DNA of 64,000 nucleotides from an uncultured Alphaproteobacteria bacterium (GCA_902570155.1 CACFXU010000003.1:62001-126000); one strand, 5' to 3'; shown: positions 44,690 through 53,614, numbered from the stretch's first letter. Notes: generated by a model from the sequence alone, not told the origin. A program made the numbers and translations.

Positions 44690-44711
44690 AAGCACTCTAG
44701 TTTGAGTGCTT
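44690..44711. terminator. bidirectional terminator hairpin
   Basis: AAGCACTC (44690-44697) pairs with GAGTGCTT (44704-44711) around TAGTTT, preceded by an A-run and followed by T-rich sequence. It lies between the convergent genes ending at 44677 and 44718 and can stop transcription from both sides. Confidence 0.75.
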
Positions 44712-44717
44712 CTTAAA

Positions 44718-45035
44718 TTAAGAAGTAGGAGGAGAAAAATCTACTTTATTTCCCATTTCTCTTACTTTGTTTAAATCAACTGATTCTAAAGTTACTGCTT
44801 CTGTAAGAGTGCCTGCTGCTTTTGCTTTTAAAGCACATGCAGCCATACTTTCAAATGACTCTGCCTCTGCAATCATGACAAAATCATACTGACCTCTTGT
44901 TATATGATAATCAATTAATTTACCTCCAACACTGCTAACCATTTTTTCCATAGCTGCTTTTCTGTCTGAGTCTCCATTAATGATACCATCTGCACCTTTT
45001 TGGGAATAAATACCAAGTGATACAAAAATTGACAT
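44718..45035 (-). CDS. GYD-domain protein
   Basis: The 105-residue protein shows the GYD family pattern: I-F-V-S-L-G-I-Y-S-Q-K-G at the N-terminus and H-I-T-R-G-Q-Y-D-F-V-M-I-A-E in the middle, ending with V-T-L-E-S-V-D. GYD proteins share the dimeric alpha/beta barrel fold and have no assigned reaction. An ideal AAGGAGG lies before the ATG at 45035. It is divergent from the 45269 gene across a 233-nt A+T-rich spacer. Confidence 0.78.
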   Translation of the reverse strand: MSIFVSLGIYSQKGADGIINGDSDRKAAMEKMVSSVGGKLIDYHITRGQYDFVMIAEAESFESMAACALKAKAAGTLTEAVTLESVDLNKVREMGNKVDFSPPTS

Positions 45036-45268
45036 TTAACATCCTCCTTTCAATTTATTTATAAATTAATATAGAATTTTTTATTAAAAATTTATCAAGA
45101 TCAACAATCTTTTTATTAATAAAACTAAAAGGTTTGAATAACTATTCGTCAATATTTATTATTTTTTATTAATAATATTTTTTGCTTAACTTAATTATTA
45201 TTCAATAATAGAATATTCATAAAATTGTAAAATTTGATTTTTAAATTTTAAAAAACAAAAGGAGATTT

Positions 45269-45589
45269 ATGTTATTTGAAAAATTACAAAAAGCATTTGA
45301 AGAAAAAGATGCAAAAGCTCACAGAGCTCTTTTCCATGAAGACCATGAATTTATTAGTCACAAGCAAAATAAAGTTTTTAAAAAAAGTGAAGGAAGTGAA
45401 GAACAAACATTAGAAATGTTTAATAATATTACCCAAGATAAAGTTCGTTGTATTTATGAAAATGATGAAATTTTAGTTACACATCGCTTTAATACTTATG
45501 CATCTGGCGATAAAGAAGCTTTAATGATGGTTGCATTAAAAAAAGATGGATTAATTTGGAGAACAGAGACTGGCGCTACAGAAATGTAA
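45269..45589 (+). CDS. NTF2/SnoaL-like small protein
   Basis: The 106-residue protein begins L-F-E-K-L-Q-K-A-F-E-E-K-D-A-K-A-H-R-A-L-F-H-E-D-H-E-F, the helix-helix-strand start of the NTF2/SnoaL fold, and ends W-R-T-E-T-G-A-T-E. Members are small cyclases, isomerases or binding proteins; the function is unknown here. A strong AAAAGGAG stands before the ATG. It is the first of three closely spaced small genes (26 and 24 nt gaps). Confidence 0.65.
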   Translation: MLFEKLQKAFEEKDAKAHRALFHEDHEFISHKQNKVFKKSEGSEEQTLEMFNNITQDKVRCIYENDEILVTHRFNTYASGDKEALMMVALKKDGLIWRTETGATEM

Positions 45590-45614
45590 ATAAACTTATT
45601 TTTAAGGAGGATTT

Positions 45615-45938
45615 ATGAAAAAAGGATATTGGGTAGGACAAGTAAAAGAAATTAAAAATGAAGAAAAATGGGGTCAATATTTAGAAAAATTTATGAATAT
45701 TGTTGCTGAGGAGGCAGAAAAGAAATCAGGAAATTTTGTTCCTACTGCTAGCAGTGAACCAAAGTTCTATATTCAAAAGAATTTTGATTTATTATATTCA
45801 GCAGTTGTTGAATTTAATAGCGTACAAGATGCAATAGATGGGTACAATGATCCTCGTTATCAAGAAGCTTTGGCATATTTAGGCGAAAATAAAGAGGATG
45901 TTGTTGTGAGAAATTTGGTAATTATAGAAGCAAATTAA
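45615..45938 (+). CDS. DUF1330 family protein
   Basis: The 107-residue protein has the DUF1330 pattern: KKGYWVGQVKEIKNEEKWGQY at the start and VVEFNSVQDAIDGYNDPRYQEAL later. This is another dimeric alpha/beta barrel family without a proven reaction. TAAGGAGG precedes the ATG. Second gene of the three-gene set. Confidence 0.78.
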   Translation: MKKGYWVGQVKEIKNEEKWGQYLEKFMNIVAEEAEKKSGNFVPTASSEPKFYIQKNFDLLYSAVVEFNSVQDAIDGYNDPRYQEALAYLGENKEDVVVRNLVIIEAN

Positions 45939-45961
45939 ATAAATAGAAAAAAGGAAGTATT

Positions 45962-46231
45962 ATGAAAATTATTATGAATGTTAGATTAAAAGAAGGTTAT
46001 GAAAAATGGAAAAATCTTTTTCTCAGTGTTGATACTCATAGAGAAAAATATGGAATAAAAGTTTTAGCATATGGCCACCCTAAAGATGATGAAACTAAAA
46101 TTTATCAAGTTTTAGAGATTGAATCGATGGAAAAAATGCAAGCAGCAATGCAAGATCCAGAATTAGCAAAACTTAGAACTGATGCGGGTGTTGATTTAGA
46201 TAGCCAAGAATTAGTTTTCTTGGTCGAGTAG
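45962..46231 (+). CDS. small dimeric alpha/beta barrel-type protein
   Basis: The 89-residue protein (I-I-M-N-V-R-L-K-E-G-Y-E-K-W-K... then V-L-E-I-E-S-M-E-K-M-Q-A-A-M-Q-D-P-E-L) has the same strand/helix order as ABM and DUF1330 proteins, but I cannot place it in a named family. AAAAGGAA precedes the ATG. Third gene of the set; a long hairpin follows. Confidence 0.6.
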   Translation: MKIIMNVRLKEGYEKWKNLFLSVDTHREKYGIKVLAYGHPKDDETKIYQVLEIESMEKMQAAMQDPELAKLRTDAGVDLDSQELVFLVE

Positions 46232-46260
46232 ATTAATAAAAAATAACACACTATATATTT

Positions 46261-46302
46261 ATGGGGTATAAAGCCCTCTCCACTGAGGGAGTTTTGCCCC
46301 AT
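46261..46302. terminator. long hairpin between convergent genes
   Basis: ATGGGG (46261-46266) pairs with CCCCAT (46297-46302) and, inside, CCCTC (46274-46278) with GAGGG (46285-46289). The stem has a few mismatches in an A/T middle section. It lies between the gene ending at 46231 and the convergent lyase gene ending at 46307. There is no long T-run on the plus strand, so termination efficiency is uncertain. Confidence 0.55.
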
Positions 46303-46306
46303 TTAC

Positions 46307-47515
46307 CTACTTAAAAGTTTTTTTACCCTTTTTGGTTAACTGATCACGTATTTTTTTTCTATCCTTACTTTTATCTAAGTCTTTATCCCAATCTAGTTTG
46401 TTTACTTCGGTGGCAACCCATGTTTTGATATCATCTTTATTACTATTAGATTTTTTACTAATGTCTTTAGTAATTTTATTTATAAGAGTATTAATAATTC
46501 TATCTCGTTTACCTTGATCATCATTTGTTTCATACTGACCAACTATTTGATTACCATCATCTGGATCAGCAGGATTTGTTTTAACAACATCAATTTCTTG
46601 TTTTTGAATATAGTTACAATCAAATAATTGAAGTTTATTACATGATTTTTCTGCTTTCATTCCTTCATAGTGCATAACTTGATCACCATTTTCACCCTGA
46701 CTATATAAGCCAAATCTAAATTTTGGTCCCATTTGATATTCATTTTTGTTCTGTACAATTTTTGATATTGTTTTTCCTTCAAAGCGATAAATAAGTTGAT
46801 CATTTAACCAAAGTTTTATTTTTCCATCTTCTTGATCAGTCCAATTAATATTTAACAAGACAGTGTGCCATTTACCCTTCACATTATTAAGGGGAATTAT
46901 TCTTTTATAATCACTACCATCACATACAGAAACTCCTGATCGACCAACATAAATTCCATCATAACGCCAAGAAAAAAAGAAACTCATTTCAGGGCAAGCA
47001 ACATTAAATTCATCTATTGTTTGAGTAGTAAGCAAACTTCTTGTTAGTTTTTCATGTTCAAGATCCATTTTAAATTGACCTATGTGAACAAAATCCCACA
47101 TATTTTTTGGTCCATCGGATATTGGATCGATATAGAAAGACCAAGTATACCAAAATTCACCTAAATGACCTCTTATCTTTTCACCAGTTATAGGATCAAA
47201 GAAACCAAGTTCAGAACGACCAATAAAAGTTTTTTCTCTTCTATTACAATCTTCAGCACCACAATCTTCTAGTCTTTTTTCAAAACGCAAAGAATATTCA
47301 TTTGTTTTTGTAACTTTATTATCATATCGAAGAGCCCAAGGATTTTGATGTATTCTAGTATGTGTTTCTATTGGGCCCCAAAATCCAGTATCATACGGAT
47401 ATTTAATATTTTCCTCAAATTTAAAAATATATTCATCATCAAGAAATTTCTTAGGAGGATCTTTAGCATAAACACTTGATGAAATTAAAAATAGAAAAAA
47501 TATAATTCTATACAT
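46307..47515 (-). CDS. secreted polysaccharide-lyase-like (heparin lyase I / PF14099-type) protein
   Basis: The 402-residue protein begins with a signal peptide (R-I-I-F-F-L-F-L-I-S-S-S-V-Y-A-K), so it is exported. The mature part has the jelly-roll pattern of family PF14099: KTFIGRSELGFFDP, G-E-F-W-Y-T-W-S-F-Y-I-D, and GKWHTVLLNINW followed by GKIKLWLNDQLIYRF. Heparin-lyase-type proteins cleave uronate polysaccharides, but PF14099 members often have unknown targets. The last 90 residues are charged and lysine-rich, with no fold recognised. It may attack algal polysaccharide. Confidence 0.72.
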   Translation of the reverse strand: MYRIIFFLFLISSSVYAKDPPKKFLDDEYIFKFEENIKYPYDTGFWGPIETHTRIHQNPWALRYDNKVTKTNEYSLRFEKRLEDCGAEDCNRREKTFIGRSELGFFDPITGEKIRGHLGEFWYTWSFYIDPISDGPKNMWDFVHIGQFKMDLEHEKLTRSLLTTQTIDEFNVACPEMSFFFSWRYDGIYVGRSGVSVCDGSDYKRIIPLNNVKGKWHTVLLNINWTDQEDGKIKLWLNDQLIYRFEGKTISKIVQNKNEYQMGPKFRFGLYSQGENGDQVMHYEGMKAEKSCNKLQLFDCNYIQKQEIDVVKTNPADPDDGNQIVGQYETNDDQGKRDRIINTLINKITKDISKKSNSNKDDIKTWVATEVNKLDWDKDLDKSKDRKKIRDQLTKKGKKTFK

Positions 47516-47593
47516 TAATAGCTTTATATAATGCTCTAAATAATATGTAAAAAAATTTATTTTCTAAAATTAAAATATATTAGCTTAAACAAA

Positions 47594-49198
47594 TTATAGT
47601 GACTGTAATAATATATCAGTGGCTTTATCTGCTATTGCCATAGCGGGTGCATTTGTATTAGCTCCAACAATTGTTGGCATCATCGACACATCAAAAACTC
47701 TTAAATTTTTTATTCCCTTAACTTCCAATTTTGTATTTAATACCGCCATATCATCATTATCTTTACCCATTTTACATGTTCCAACAGGATGCCAATTTGT
47801 TTTGATCATTTTTTTTGAATAGTTAATGAGATCTTCATCTGAATTAATCGATTGACCAGGTAATGTTTCTTCTAAAACAATATCAGATAAAGGCTTTGTT
47901 TGAATAACCTTTCTTGCAAGCTTAACGGCATTTAACATAACATTCATATCATCTTCATGACTTAAAAAATTTGGATCAATAAGAGGTAAATCTAATGGGT
48001 TGGAAGATTGAATTCTAACCTCACCTCGTGATTTTGGATTCATTAGACAAGATGTAAGAGTTAAACCGTGATCAGGTTTTATGCCTTTTGTATCTCTATC
48101 GGTATACATTATGGGCACGCAATACAGTTTAATTTTAGGATCTTTTTTATCTTCTAAATTTTCTGGATTAAAAAAAGAGCAACTATCGACACCTTGTGAT
48201 CGTACAGGTCCTGAATTAAATAATAAATACTGAATTCCATTTTTTATCATTCGCCATCCTTCATCTTGTTTATAATAACTATAACCAGCTTTTACTCTCG
48301 AGATAACAGGAACTTCATGATGATCTTGCAAATTTTTACCTACACCTTTTAAATTTTCAATTACTGGAATATTAAATTGTTGTAATTGCTTTTCTTCCCC
48401 TATTCCGGAATGCATTAAAATTTTAGGTGTTACGTATGCTCCTGATGTTAAAATAATATCATTGGCAAAATATTTAGTTGGTTTACCATTTGATATACAT
48501 TCAACACCAATTGCTTTTTTTTGATCAAGAATAACTTTTCTTACAATAGAACTAGTTTTGATTTCTAAATTTTTATTATTAGTTTTTGATTTTAAAAAAG
48601 CACTGTACACATCGCATCTTTTTCCATTGCCAATGGTGTATTGCATGGTTCCTACACCATATTGATCACCATCATTGAAATCATCATTATAAGGCAAACC
48701 CATGGCTTGCATTGTTTTGATATAAAGGTTTGTGCCTTCTACGATGTAACCAGGATCTGAAACTTTCAAGTTACCTTTATTTCCATGATATTCATTTTGA
48801 ATACGTTGATTATTTTCAAGTTTAACAAAATGCTTGAGTATAGAGCTCCAATTCCAATTACTATCTTCAGTCTCCTCTTCCCATTTATTATAATCTGAAG
48901 GTTTCCCTCGCATATAAACCATACCGTTCACTTTTGATCCCCCACCAAGAGTTTTAGCTTGAGCTATAAAATGCTGACGGTTATTTAATTGTTTTTGTGG
49001 AATAGATTCATAGAATTTTAAATATGGACTATTCTCTAAACCTTTAATCCAACCAGCAGGCATCGATAAAAGTAAATTATTGGATTTAATTCCTTCTTCT
49101 AAAATTAAAACAGAGGCGCCATGCTTAATTAATTTTGTTGCTGTAATAATTCCTGATGTTCCACCACCTACAATTATAAAATCATATTTTTTTGCCAT
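47594..49198 (-). CDS. GMC-family FAD oxidoreductase (choline dehydrogenase-like)
   Basis: The 534-residue protein starts with DFIIVGGGTSGIITATKL (FAD-binding), has GGGSKVNGMVYMRG (GMC signature 1) and ILTSGAYVTPKILMHSGIG (signature 2), and ends with NWHPVGTCKMG (active-site histidine) and GANTNAPAMAIADKA. Members oxidise alcohols such as choline, glucose or polyethylene glycol. Betaine aldehyde dehydrogenase and betI are not adjacent, so choline is not favoured over other alcohols. Confidence 0.88.
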   Translation of the reverse strand: MAKKYDFIIVGGGTSGIITATKLIKHGASVLILEEGIKSNNLLLSMPAGWIKGLENSPYLKFYESIPQKQLNNRQHFIAQAKTLGGGSKVNGMVYMRGKPSDYNKWEEETEDSNWNWSSILKHFVKLENNQRIQNEYHGNKGNLKVSDPGYIVEGTNLYIKTMQAMGLPYNDDFNDGDQYGVGTMQYTIGNGKRCDVYSAFLKSKTNNKNLEIKTSSIVRKVILDQKKAIGVECISNGKPTKYFANDIILTSGAYVTPKILMHSGIGEEKQLQQFNIPVIENLKGVGKNLQDHHEVPVISRVKAGYSYYKQDEGWRMIKNGIQYLLFNSGPVRSQGVDSCSFFNPENLEDKKDPKIKLYCVPIMYTDRDTKGIKPDHGLTLTSCLMNPKSRGEVRIQSSNPLDLPLIDPNFLSHEDDMNVMLNAVKLARKVIQTKPLSDIVLEETLPGQSINSDEDLINYSKKMIKTNWHPVGTCKMGKDNDDMAVLNTKLEVKGIKNLRVFDVSMMPTIVGANTNAPAMAIADKATDILLQSL

Positions 49199-49250
49199 AT
49201 ATAAATTTTTCTATTTTAATTTTTTACGTGTTTCTATATTTAATATCAAG

Positions 49251-49445
49251 ATGAAAACTTTAATAGTTAAAGCAGATGATGGAAGAGAATACCATGTAGA
49301 TGACCCCAATGGCTTTTATCAGCACCTTGTAGATTTTCACTCAGATAATAGTATTGGAAATAATAGTGTCCATGAAGAAAATGGCTATTACTTTACAGTA
49401 ACACCTTCATTTTACGATACTGTGAAAAAATTTGTAGAAAAATAA
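49251..49445 (+). CDS. 64-residue hypothetical protein
   Basis: The frame is open from 49080, but the part before 49251 overlaps the GMC gene antisense. An ATG at 49251 just beyond that gene gives 64 residues (M-K-T-L-I-V-K-A-D-D-G-R-E-Y-H-V-D-D...). The composition (charged, aromatic, no hydrophobic stretch) is protein-like, and it lies in the 250-nt gap between two minus-strand genes. No family recognised. Confidence 0.6.
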   Translation: MKTLIVKADDGREYHVDDPNGFYQHLVDFHSDNSIGNNSVHEENGYYFTVTPSFYDTVKKFVEK

Positions 49446-49460
49446 ATTATTATAAATCAA

Positions 49461-50396
49461 TTATGTTCTAAGAGTAGTTTTTGATACAACTAATTCCTCG
49501 CGTTTATTTTCTCTAAATACAACAAAGATACCACTTACCATAATAAGAAAAATACCAATAAATGAGTTTATATCTGGCACTTCAGAAAAAATAATAATTC
49601 CAATTATTATAGCAAAAATTAAATGGATATACTCAGTTATACTGTTAACTAAAGGTGACCCAACTCTGTATGCTGCAATCAAACAAAATATCCCAAGACT
49701 TCCAGTTGTAGAAATAAAAAGTATTAATCCAATAAATTGAAGATCATTAAGTATCCAGGGATTACTAAGAATAGAAAAAATTGACAAATTAAAGTCTGAA
49801 TTATGTAAAAAAATACTAATTGCGCTTCCTCCAACAAATGCACCTATATAAATATGAAAAGTTTGTTGATATAAATTATCATTTTTTGCAGTTTTTTTAG
49901 CTAATGTCATTGATAAAGCATAGGTAGCAGCAGCAATGATTGGAAATAACATATAAATATTTATGTCATTAAATTCTGGTTTAATGATTAAAAGCGTTCC
50001 ACTAAAACCAACAAAAATTGAAAATATTCTATTCAAGCCAATTTTTATATTCAGAATAAAGTAAGAATAAATAGTAATAAAAAATGGACTCACAAAAAAC
50101 AAACTTGTTGCTTCTGCTAAAGTGATTTGGCTCAATGAGATAAAAAATAAGGTAAAGCCGAAGAAGAATGTTGAACCTCTAAAAATTGCTATATAAGGGT
50201 GCGCTGTTCCAAAGAATAATGGTTGTTTTGTGTAAATTAAATATAGGCATAACAATGAAAATCCTACCCCTCCTCTAAATACAAGTATTTGCATTAATGA
50301 CGCATCATGAATGGTGTATTTAATTAAAACGTCCTGGGTAATGATGAATAACATCCCCACAATAATTAAAATAAGACCTTTAATGTTATTATTCAT
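49461..50396 (-). CDS. EamA/DMT family permease
   Basis: The 311-residue protein has ten predicted helices in two EamA halves, with F-R-G-G-V-G-F and L-A-E-A-T-S-L-F-F-V-S-P in the first. It is less like the pair at 23419-25202 than those are like each other. It is divergent from the AlkB-like gene. Substrate unknown. Confidence 0.82.
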   Translation of the reverse strand: MNNNIKGLILIIVGMLFIITQDVLIKYTIHDASLMQILVFRGGVGFSLLCLYLIYTKQPLFFGTAHPYIAIFRGSTFFFGFTLFFISLSQITLAEATSLFFVSPFFITIYSYFILNIKIGLNRIFSIFVGFSGTLLIIKPEFNDINIYMLFPIIAAATYALSMTLAKKTAKNDNLYQQTFHIYIGAFVGGSAISIFLHNSDFNLSIFSILSNPWILNDLQFIGLILFISTTGSLGIFCLIAAYRVGSPLVNSITEYIHLIFAIIIGIIIFSEVPDINSFIGIFLIMVSGIFVVFRENKREELVVSKTTLRT

Positions 50397-50459
50397 ATAA
50401 ATTTTCTTAGGGTAATTTAGGTATTAGTTTAGAAAAAAAAATAATATATAATTATTTTG

Positions 50460-51479
50460 ATGATTTTTTATCTTGTAACACCGCTAATTTTGATATTTGC
50501 TAGTTCTTTAGGATTAATCATTAATCCCTCTTGGTCAATTTCACCTTTTATTTGGGTTTTTATATTAGTTCCAATTATTGACCTTGTATTACCTTACTTA
50601 AGTAAAGATGATGTTGAGCTAAATGAAAGTGTGTTTCACAATTTTTCTATTTTAATCGTTCTCCCCTGCATTTTATTTTTAATTATATTTGGTTTAATCG
50701 TTGTTTCTGATTCTAGTATCACATTATTAACTGCTGCTGCTTTAGGGGCGGGTGTAGGTATGTCTGGCGGTTCTATTGGAATTACAACTGCGCATGAACT
50801 TATTCACCGAAAAAATAAATTTATGAGAGGTATTGGAGTATTTTTATTAGTATTATGTTGTTATGGTCATTTTCGTATAGAACATATTTATGGTCATCAT
50901 TTAAATGTAGCTACTAAAGAAGATCCTGCTACAGCTAGAAGAGGAGAAAATTTTTATTTTTATTTTATTCGCTGTGTAATCAATAGTGTGATTTCGTCTT
51001 GGAAAATTGAAAAAAATATTCTTGATAGAAAAAATCTAAATAAATTTAGTTTTCAAAATAGAATGATTCATTATTTTGTATTAGAATTTTTATTTTTAGT
51101 ATTTGCTTATTTAATCGCAGGTATGAATGGTTTAATTTTTGTTATCTTTCATTCTTTTGTTTCTATAATCTTATTGGAGTTAGTGAATTATATTCAACAT
51201 TATGGATTAGAGAGAAAAAAAGAAAATGGAAGGTATGAAAGATTTTCAGATTTACATTCTTGGAATAGTCGTCACATTTCTGCTAATTGGTCGACATTTA
51301 ATTTAGGTCTTCATGCAGAACATCACCAGAGTGCATCAAAGCCTTACCCTCTTTTATCTCAAGAAGAAAAAGCAATTGAGATGCCTGCTAATTACTCCAT
51401 CATGTTAATTATGGCTTTAATCCCTCCCTTGTGGTTTTTTGTGATGGATAGGAAAATAGATAACTTAAAAACTATTTAA
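50460..51479 (+). CDS. alkB: AlkB-like membrane di-iron monooxygenase
   Basis: The 339-residue membrane protein has the eight-histidine pattern of alkane and xylene monooxygenases: HELIH, EHIYGHHLNVATKEDPATAR, the HYG block in NYIQHYGLER, and HAEHH near the C-terminus. The EHxxGHH-x-x-V-A-T-x-x-D-P-A-[ST]-A run and NYIQHYG are characteristic for AlkB rather than desaturases. It hydroxylates terminal alkyl or methyl groups using electrons from a rubredoxin, and no rubredoxin gene is close. TTG 50457 precedes the ATG at 50460. The ion-channel gene follows after 6 nt. Confidence 0.85.
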   Translation: MIFYLVTPLILIFASSLGLIINPSWSISPFIWVFILVPIIDLVLPYLSKDDVELNESVFHNFSILIVLPCILFLIIFGLIVVSDSSITLLTAAALGAGVGMSGGSIGITTAHELIHRKNKFMRGIGVFLLVLCCYGHFRIEHIYGHHLNVATKEDPATARRGENFYFYFIRCVINSVISSWKIEKNILDRKNLNKFSFQNRMIHYFVLEFLFLVFAYLIAGMNGLIFVIFHSFVSIILLELVNYIQHYGLERKKENGRYERFSDLHSWNSRHISANWSTFNLGLHAEHHQSASKPYPLLSQEEKAIEMPANYSIMLIMALIPPLWFFVMDRKIDNLKTI

Positions 51480-51485
51480 TTTAAT

Positions 51486-52169
51486 ATGATAGATTTTTTT
51501 TCTAAGTTGAAAGATAATCGTATTTTTCAATTTTCTGTTGTTGTTATAATTATATTAAATGCCATTCTTATTGGAGCAACAACATATCAATTAGATCCTA
51601 TATTTTTAAATACTATTCATTTACTTGATTATGCGATTACTGTTTTCTTTGTTATTGAAATACTTATTCGTTTTATTGGTGAAAAAGAAAAGAAAAATTT
51701 TCTAAAAGATGGTTGGAATGTATTCGATACAATCATTGTAGCAATTTCACTCATTCCTATTCCAAATAATTCTAGCTTCTTAGTTTTACGTCTTCTTCGT
51801 ATTTTTAGAGTATTACGATTGATATCTGTCATTCCTGAATTAAAAAAAATTATAGAAGCTATTCTTGCTTCAATAAAAAGAGTATTTTTTGTTAGTCTGC
51901 TACTGTTTATAATACTCTATATTTATGCAACAATGGGATCAATTTTATTTGGGGAAGATGATCCAGAACGATGGGCCGATCTAGGAATATCTTTAATTAC
52001 CCTTTTTCAAGTTTTGACTTTATCTAGTTGGGAAAATGTTATGCTACCTATGCAAGCTATTTATTGGTGGGCATGGATATATTTTTTCAGCTTTATTTCT
52101 ATTTGCTCAATTACAATATTAAATTTGGTAATTGCTATCCTTGTTGATGTTGTAAATCATCAAAAATAA
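51486..52169 (+). CDS. bacterial sodium-channel-type voltage-gated ion channel with altered pore
   Basis: The 227-residue protein has the six-helix plan of NaChBac/NavAb-type channels. S4 carries R102, R105, R108 and R111, and the pore helix leads to TLSSWENVM (178-186). In NavAb the filter is T-L-E-S-W-S, where the glutamate sets Na+ selectivity; here that position is S180, and a glutamate appears three residues later (E183). Ion choice therefore cannot be assumed. It lies 6 nt after the AlkB-like gene, so the two are likely co-expressed. The C-terminus is very short, lacking the usual four-helix neck. Confidence 0.82.
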   Translation: MIDFFSKLKDNRIFQFSVVVIIILNAILIGATTYQLDPIFLNTIHLLDYAITVFFVIEILIRFIGEKEKKNFLKDGWNVFDTIIVAISLIPIPNNSSFLVLRLLRIFRVLRLISVIPELKKIIEAILASIKRVFFVSLLLFIILYIYATMGSILFGEDDPERWADLGISLITLFQVLTLSSWENVMLPMQAIYWWAWIYFFSFISICSITILNLVIAILVDVVNHQK

Positions 52170-52278
52170 CCTGTAAAAATTATATAAATCTTCAAATATT
52201 AATTCTTATATGCTAATTATCTGATGAAATTATAGCAGTTCTAGATTACCTGCATTAATAAAACTATAGGGAGGTATA

Positions 52279-52728
52279 ATGTTTGATAAAAAAGACGATA
52301 ATTCAAATTCAACACCTGATGTATTTAGACCTGCAAAAGGATCAGCAAAAGTTGTAATTGGTCACGGTGTAACAATGAATGGTGAAATTAAAAAAGCAGA
52401 TGAAGTTCAAATTGACGGTGAAGCAGATGTTACTATGAAGACTGACAATGTAGTTATTGGTGCTACTGGAGATTGCAAAGGGAATATAGAAACACATAAT
52501 GCTGACATCTGGGGAAAATTTGACGGTGAAATAAAAGCTTCTGGCACCTTAACAATTCAAGAGCAAGGAGTTGCTTCTGGGGACATTGAGTATCAAAATT
52601 TACAGATTAAGCTTGGTGGTCAAATCAGTGGTGATATTAAGAAATCTGATAAGATACAGCCTATTAAAAAAGACTCAAAACCATCAGAAGAAAATAATTC
52701 ATTACAAGAAGCAATTAAAAAAGATTAG
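52279..52728 (+). CDS. bactofilin (polymer-forming cytoskeletal protein)
   Basis: The 149-residue protein has the right-handed beta-helix core of bactofilins (about residues 25-125), with repeated G/I/V-rich turns (GHGVTMNGEIKKADEVQIDGE, NVVIGATGDCKGNI), flanked by short charged tails. Bactofilins form filaments under the membrane and guide cell shape or envelope synthesis. GGGAGG lies 8 nt before the ATG, one of the stronger Shine-Dalgarno sequences in the window. The next gene starts 17 nt on. Confidence 0.88.
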   Translation: MFDKKDDNSNSTPDVFRPAKGSAKVVIGHGVTMNGEIKKADEVQIDGEADVTMKTDNVVIGATGDCKGNIETHNADIWGKFDGEIKASGTLTIQEQGVASGDIEYQNLQIKLGGQISGDIKKSDKIQPIKKDSKPSEENNSLQEAIKKD

Positions 52729-52745
52729 CAATTATATTTGTTAGT

Positions 52746-53150
52746 ATGAAAGAAAGATTATTTAAACCTCTACACTGGATTATGTTAATCCTTATCTCTC
52801 TTGATTTCATTGATACGTCTTATCGAATTACTTATGGATATTTTTCAGGTCAAGGTGTGCAACCACCTGTAGGAGATTTTAATGTTCAAGTTTCAACTTT
52901 AGATTTTTTTGTAAGTGTTGTTTTTCAATTAGCAATCGCTTACACAATTTATATGTTGTATATTATGAAAAGAAGTGGTGGTTATTATTTAGTAGGTTTA
53001 AATATTCTTTTTGTGATTTACGGATTTGTTATTGGTCCGTTTAGCACAGTACCAGCTGGAGAAGTATTACCTCTTATTGCCGGCTTTATGGTTTTCTATA
53101 TTATTTTAGTTATTGGGATACCTTACTTGTATTCTGATAAATATGAGTGA
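52746..53150 (+). CDS. small four-helix membrane protein, function unknown
   Basis: The 134-residue protein has four predicted membrane helices (about 10-27, 46-72, 78-100, 106-128). The first extracytoplasmic loop (T-Y-G-Y-F-S-G-Q-G-V-Q-P-P-V-G-D-F) is glycine- and proline-rich. It lies 17 nt behind the bactofilin gene and could be its membrane partner, but that is only positional inference. It ends 2 nt from a convergent gene. Confidence 0.55.
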   Translation: MKERLFKPLHWIMLILISLDFIDTSYRITYGYFSGQGVQPPVGDFNVQVSTLDFFVSVVFQLAIAYTIYMLYIMKRSGGYYLVGLNILFVIYGFVIGPFSTVPAGEVLPLIAGFMVFYIILVIGIPYLYSDKYE

Positions 53151-53151
53151 T

Positions 53152-53430
53152 TTATAAAAGTATATCCCTATATTTTTTTTTAAATTGATTTAATTTTTCT
53201 CTAATATCAAAATCTAATCTGTAAGCAGTATATAAATCTTGCTTTGTTCCCTTGTTAATTTTAGTCTTTTTGACAAATTGCATATCGATATCTTCTACGC
53301 TATCAACATTTCTTACAAGTAAAGCTAATTTCCATTCTAATTCCTTACCACGTAAATTATCAGGAATGGTATGTTCTTCTGTTTTATATTTATTATTTAA
53401 ATTAAATAATTTTGAAATGTTTTGTATCAT
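53152..53430 (-). CDS. 92-residue hypothetical protein
   Basis: From the ATG at 53430 the frame gives 92 residues, soluble and charged, with R-G-K-E-L-E-W-K-L-A-L-L-V-R-N-V-D-S-V-E-D-I and a lysine-rich C-terminus. A TTG at 53469 would add 13 hydrophobic residues and is less likely. No Shine-Dalgarno sequence is visible for either start. I do not recognise it. Confidence 0.5.
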   Translation of the reverse strand: MIQNISKLFNLNNKYKTEEHTIPDNLRGKELEWKLALLVRNVDSVEDIDMQFVKKTKINKGTKQDLYTAYRLDFDIREKLNQFKKKYRDILL

Positions 53431-53614
53431 GATTATTAAAAAACTTAGATTTAGTTTTTTATTATTCAATAGGATTAATTTTACTAAGATGAACTAACAA
53501 ATATTAACAGTATTAATATTTTAATTGAAATTTAATAATTATATAATATTTAATTTATGAACGATTTGACTCTATTGCGGTTTACAAGCAGCTAAAATGA
53601 GATACGTATAAATT

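Noticed and set aside
45036-45268. Possible genes in the 233-nt divergent spacer
   Set aside because: Only A+T-rich sequence with weak promoter-like hexamers; no ORF or hairpin stands out.
49080-49250. Extension of the 49251 gene to an upstream ATG
   Set aside because: It runs antisense through the GMC oxidoreductase gene, and the protein-like part starts at the ATG at 49251.
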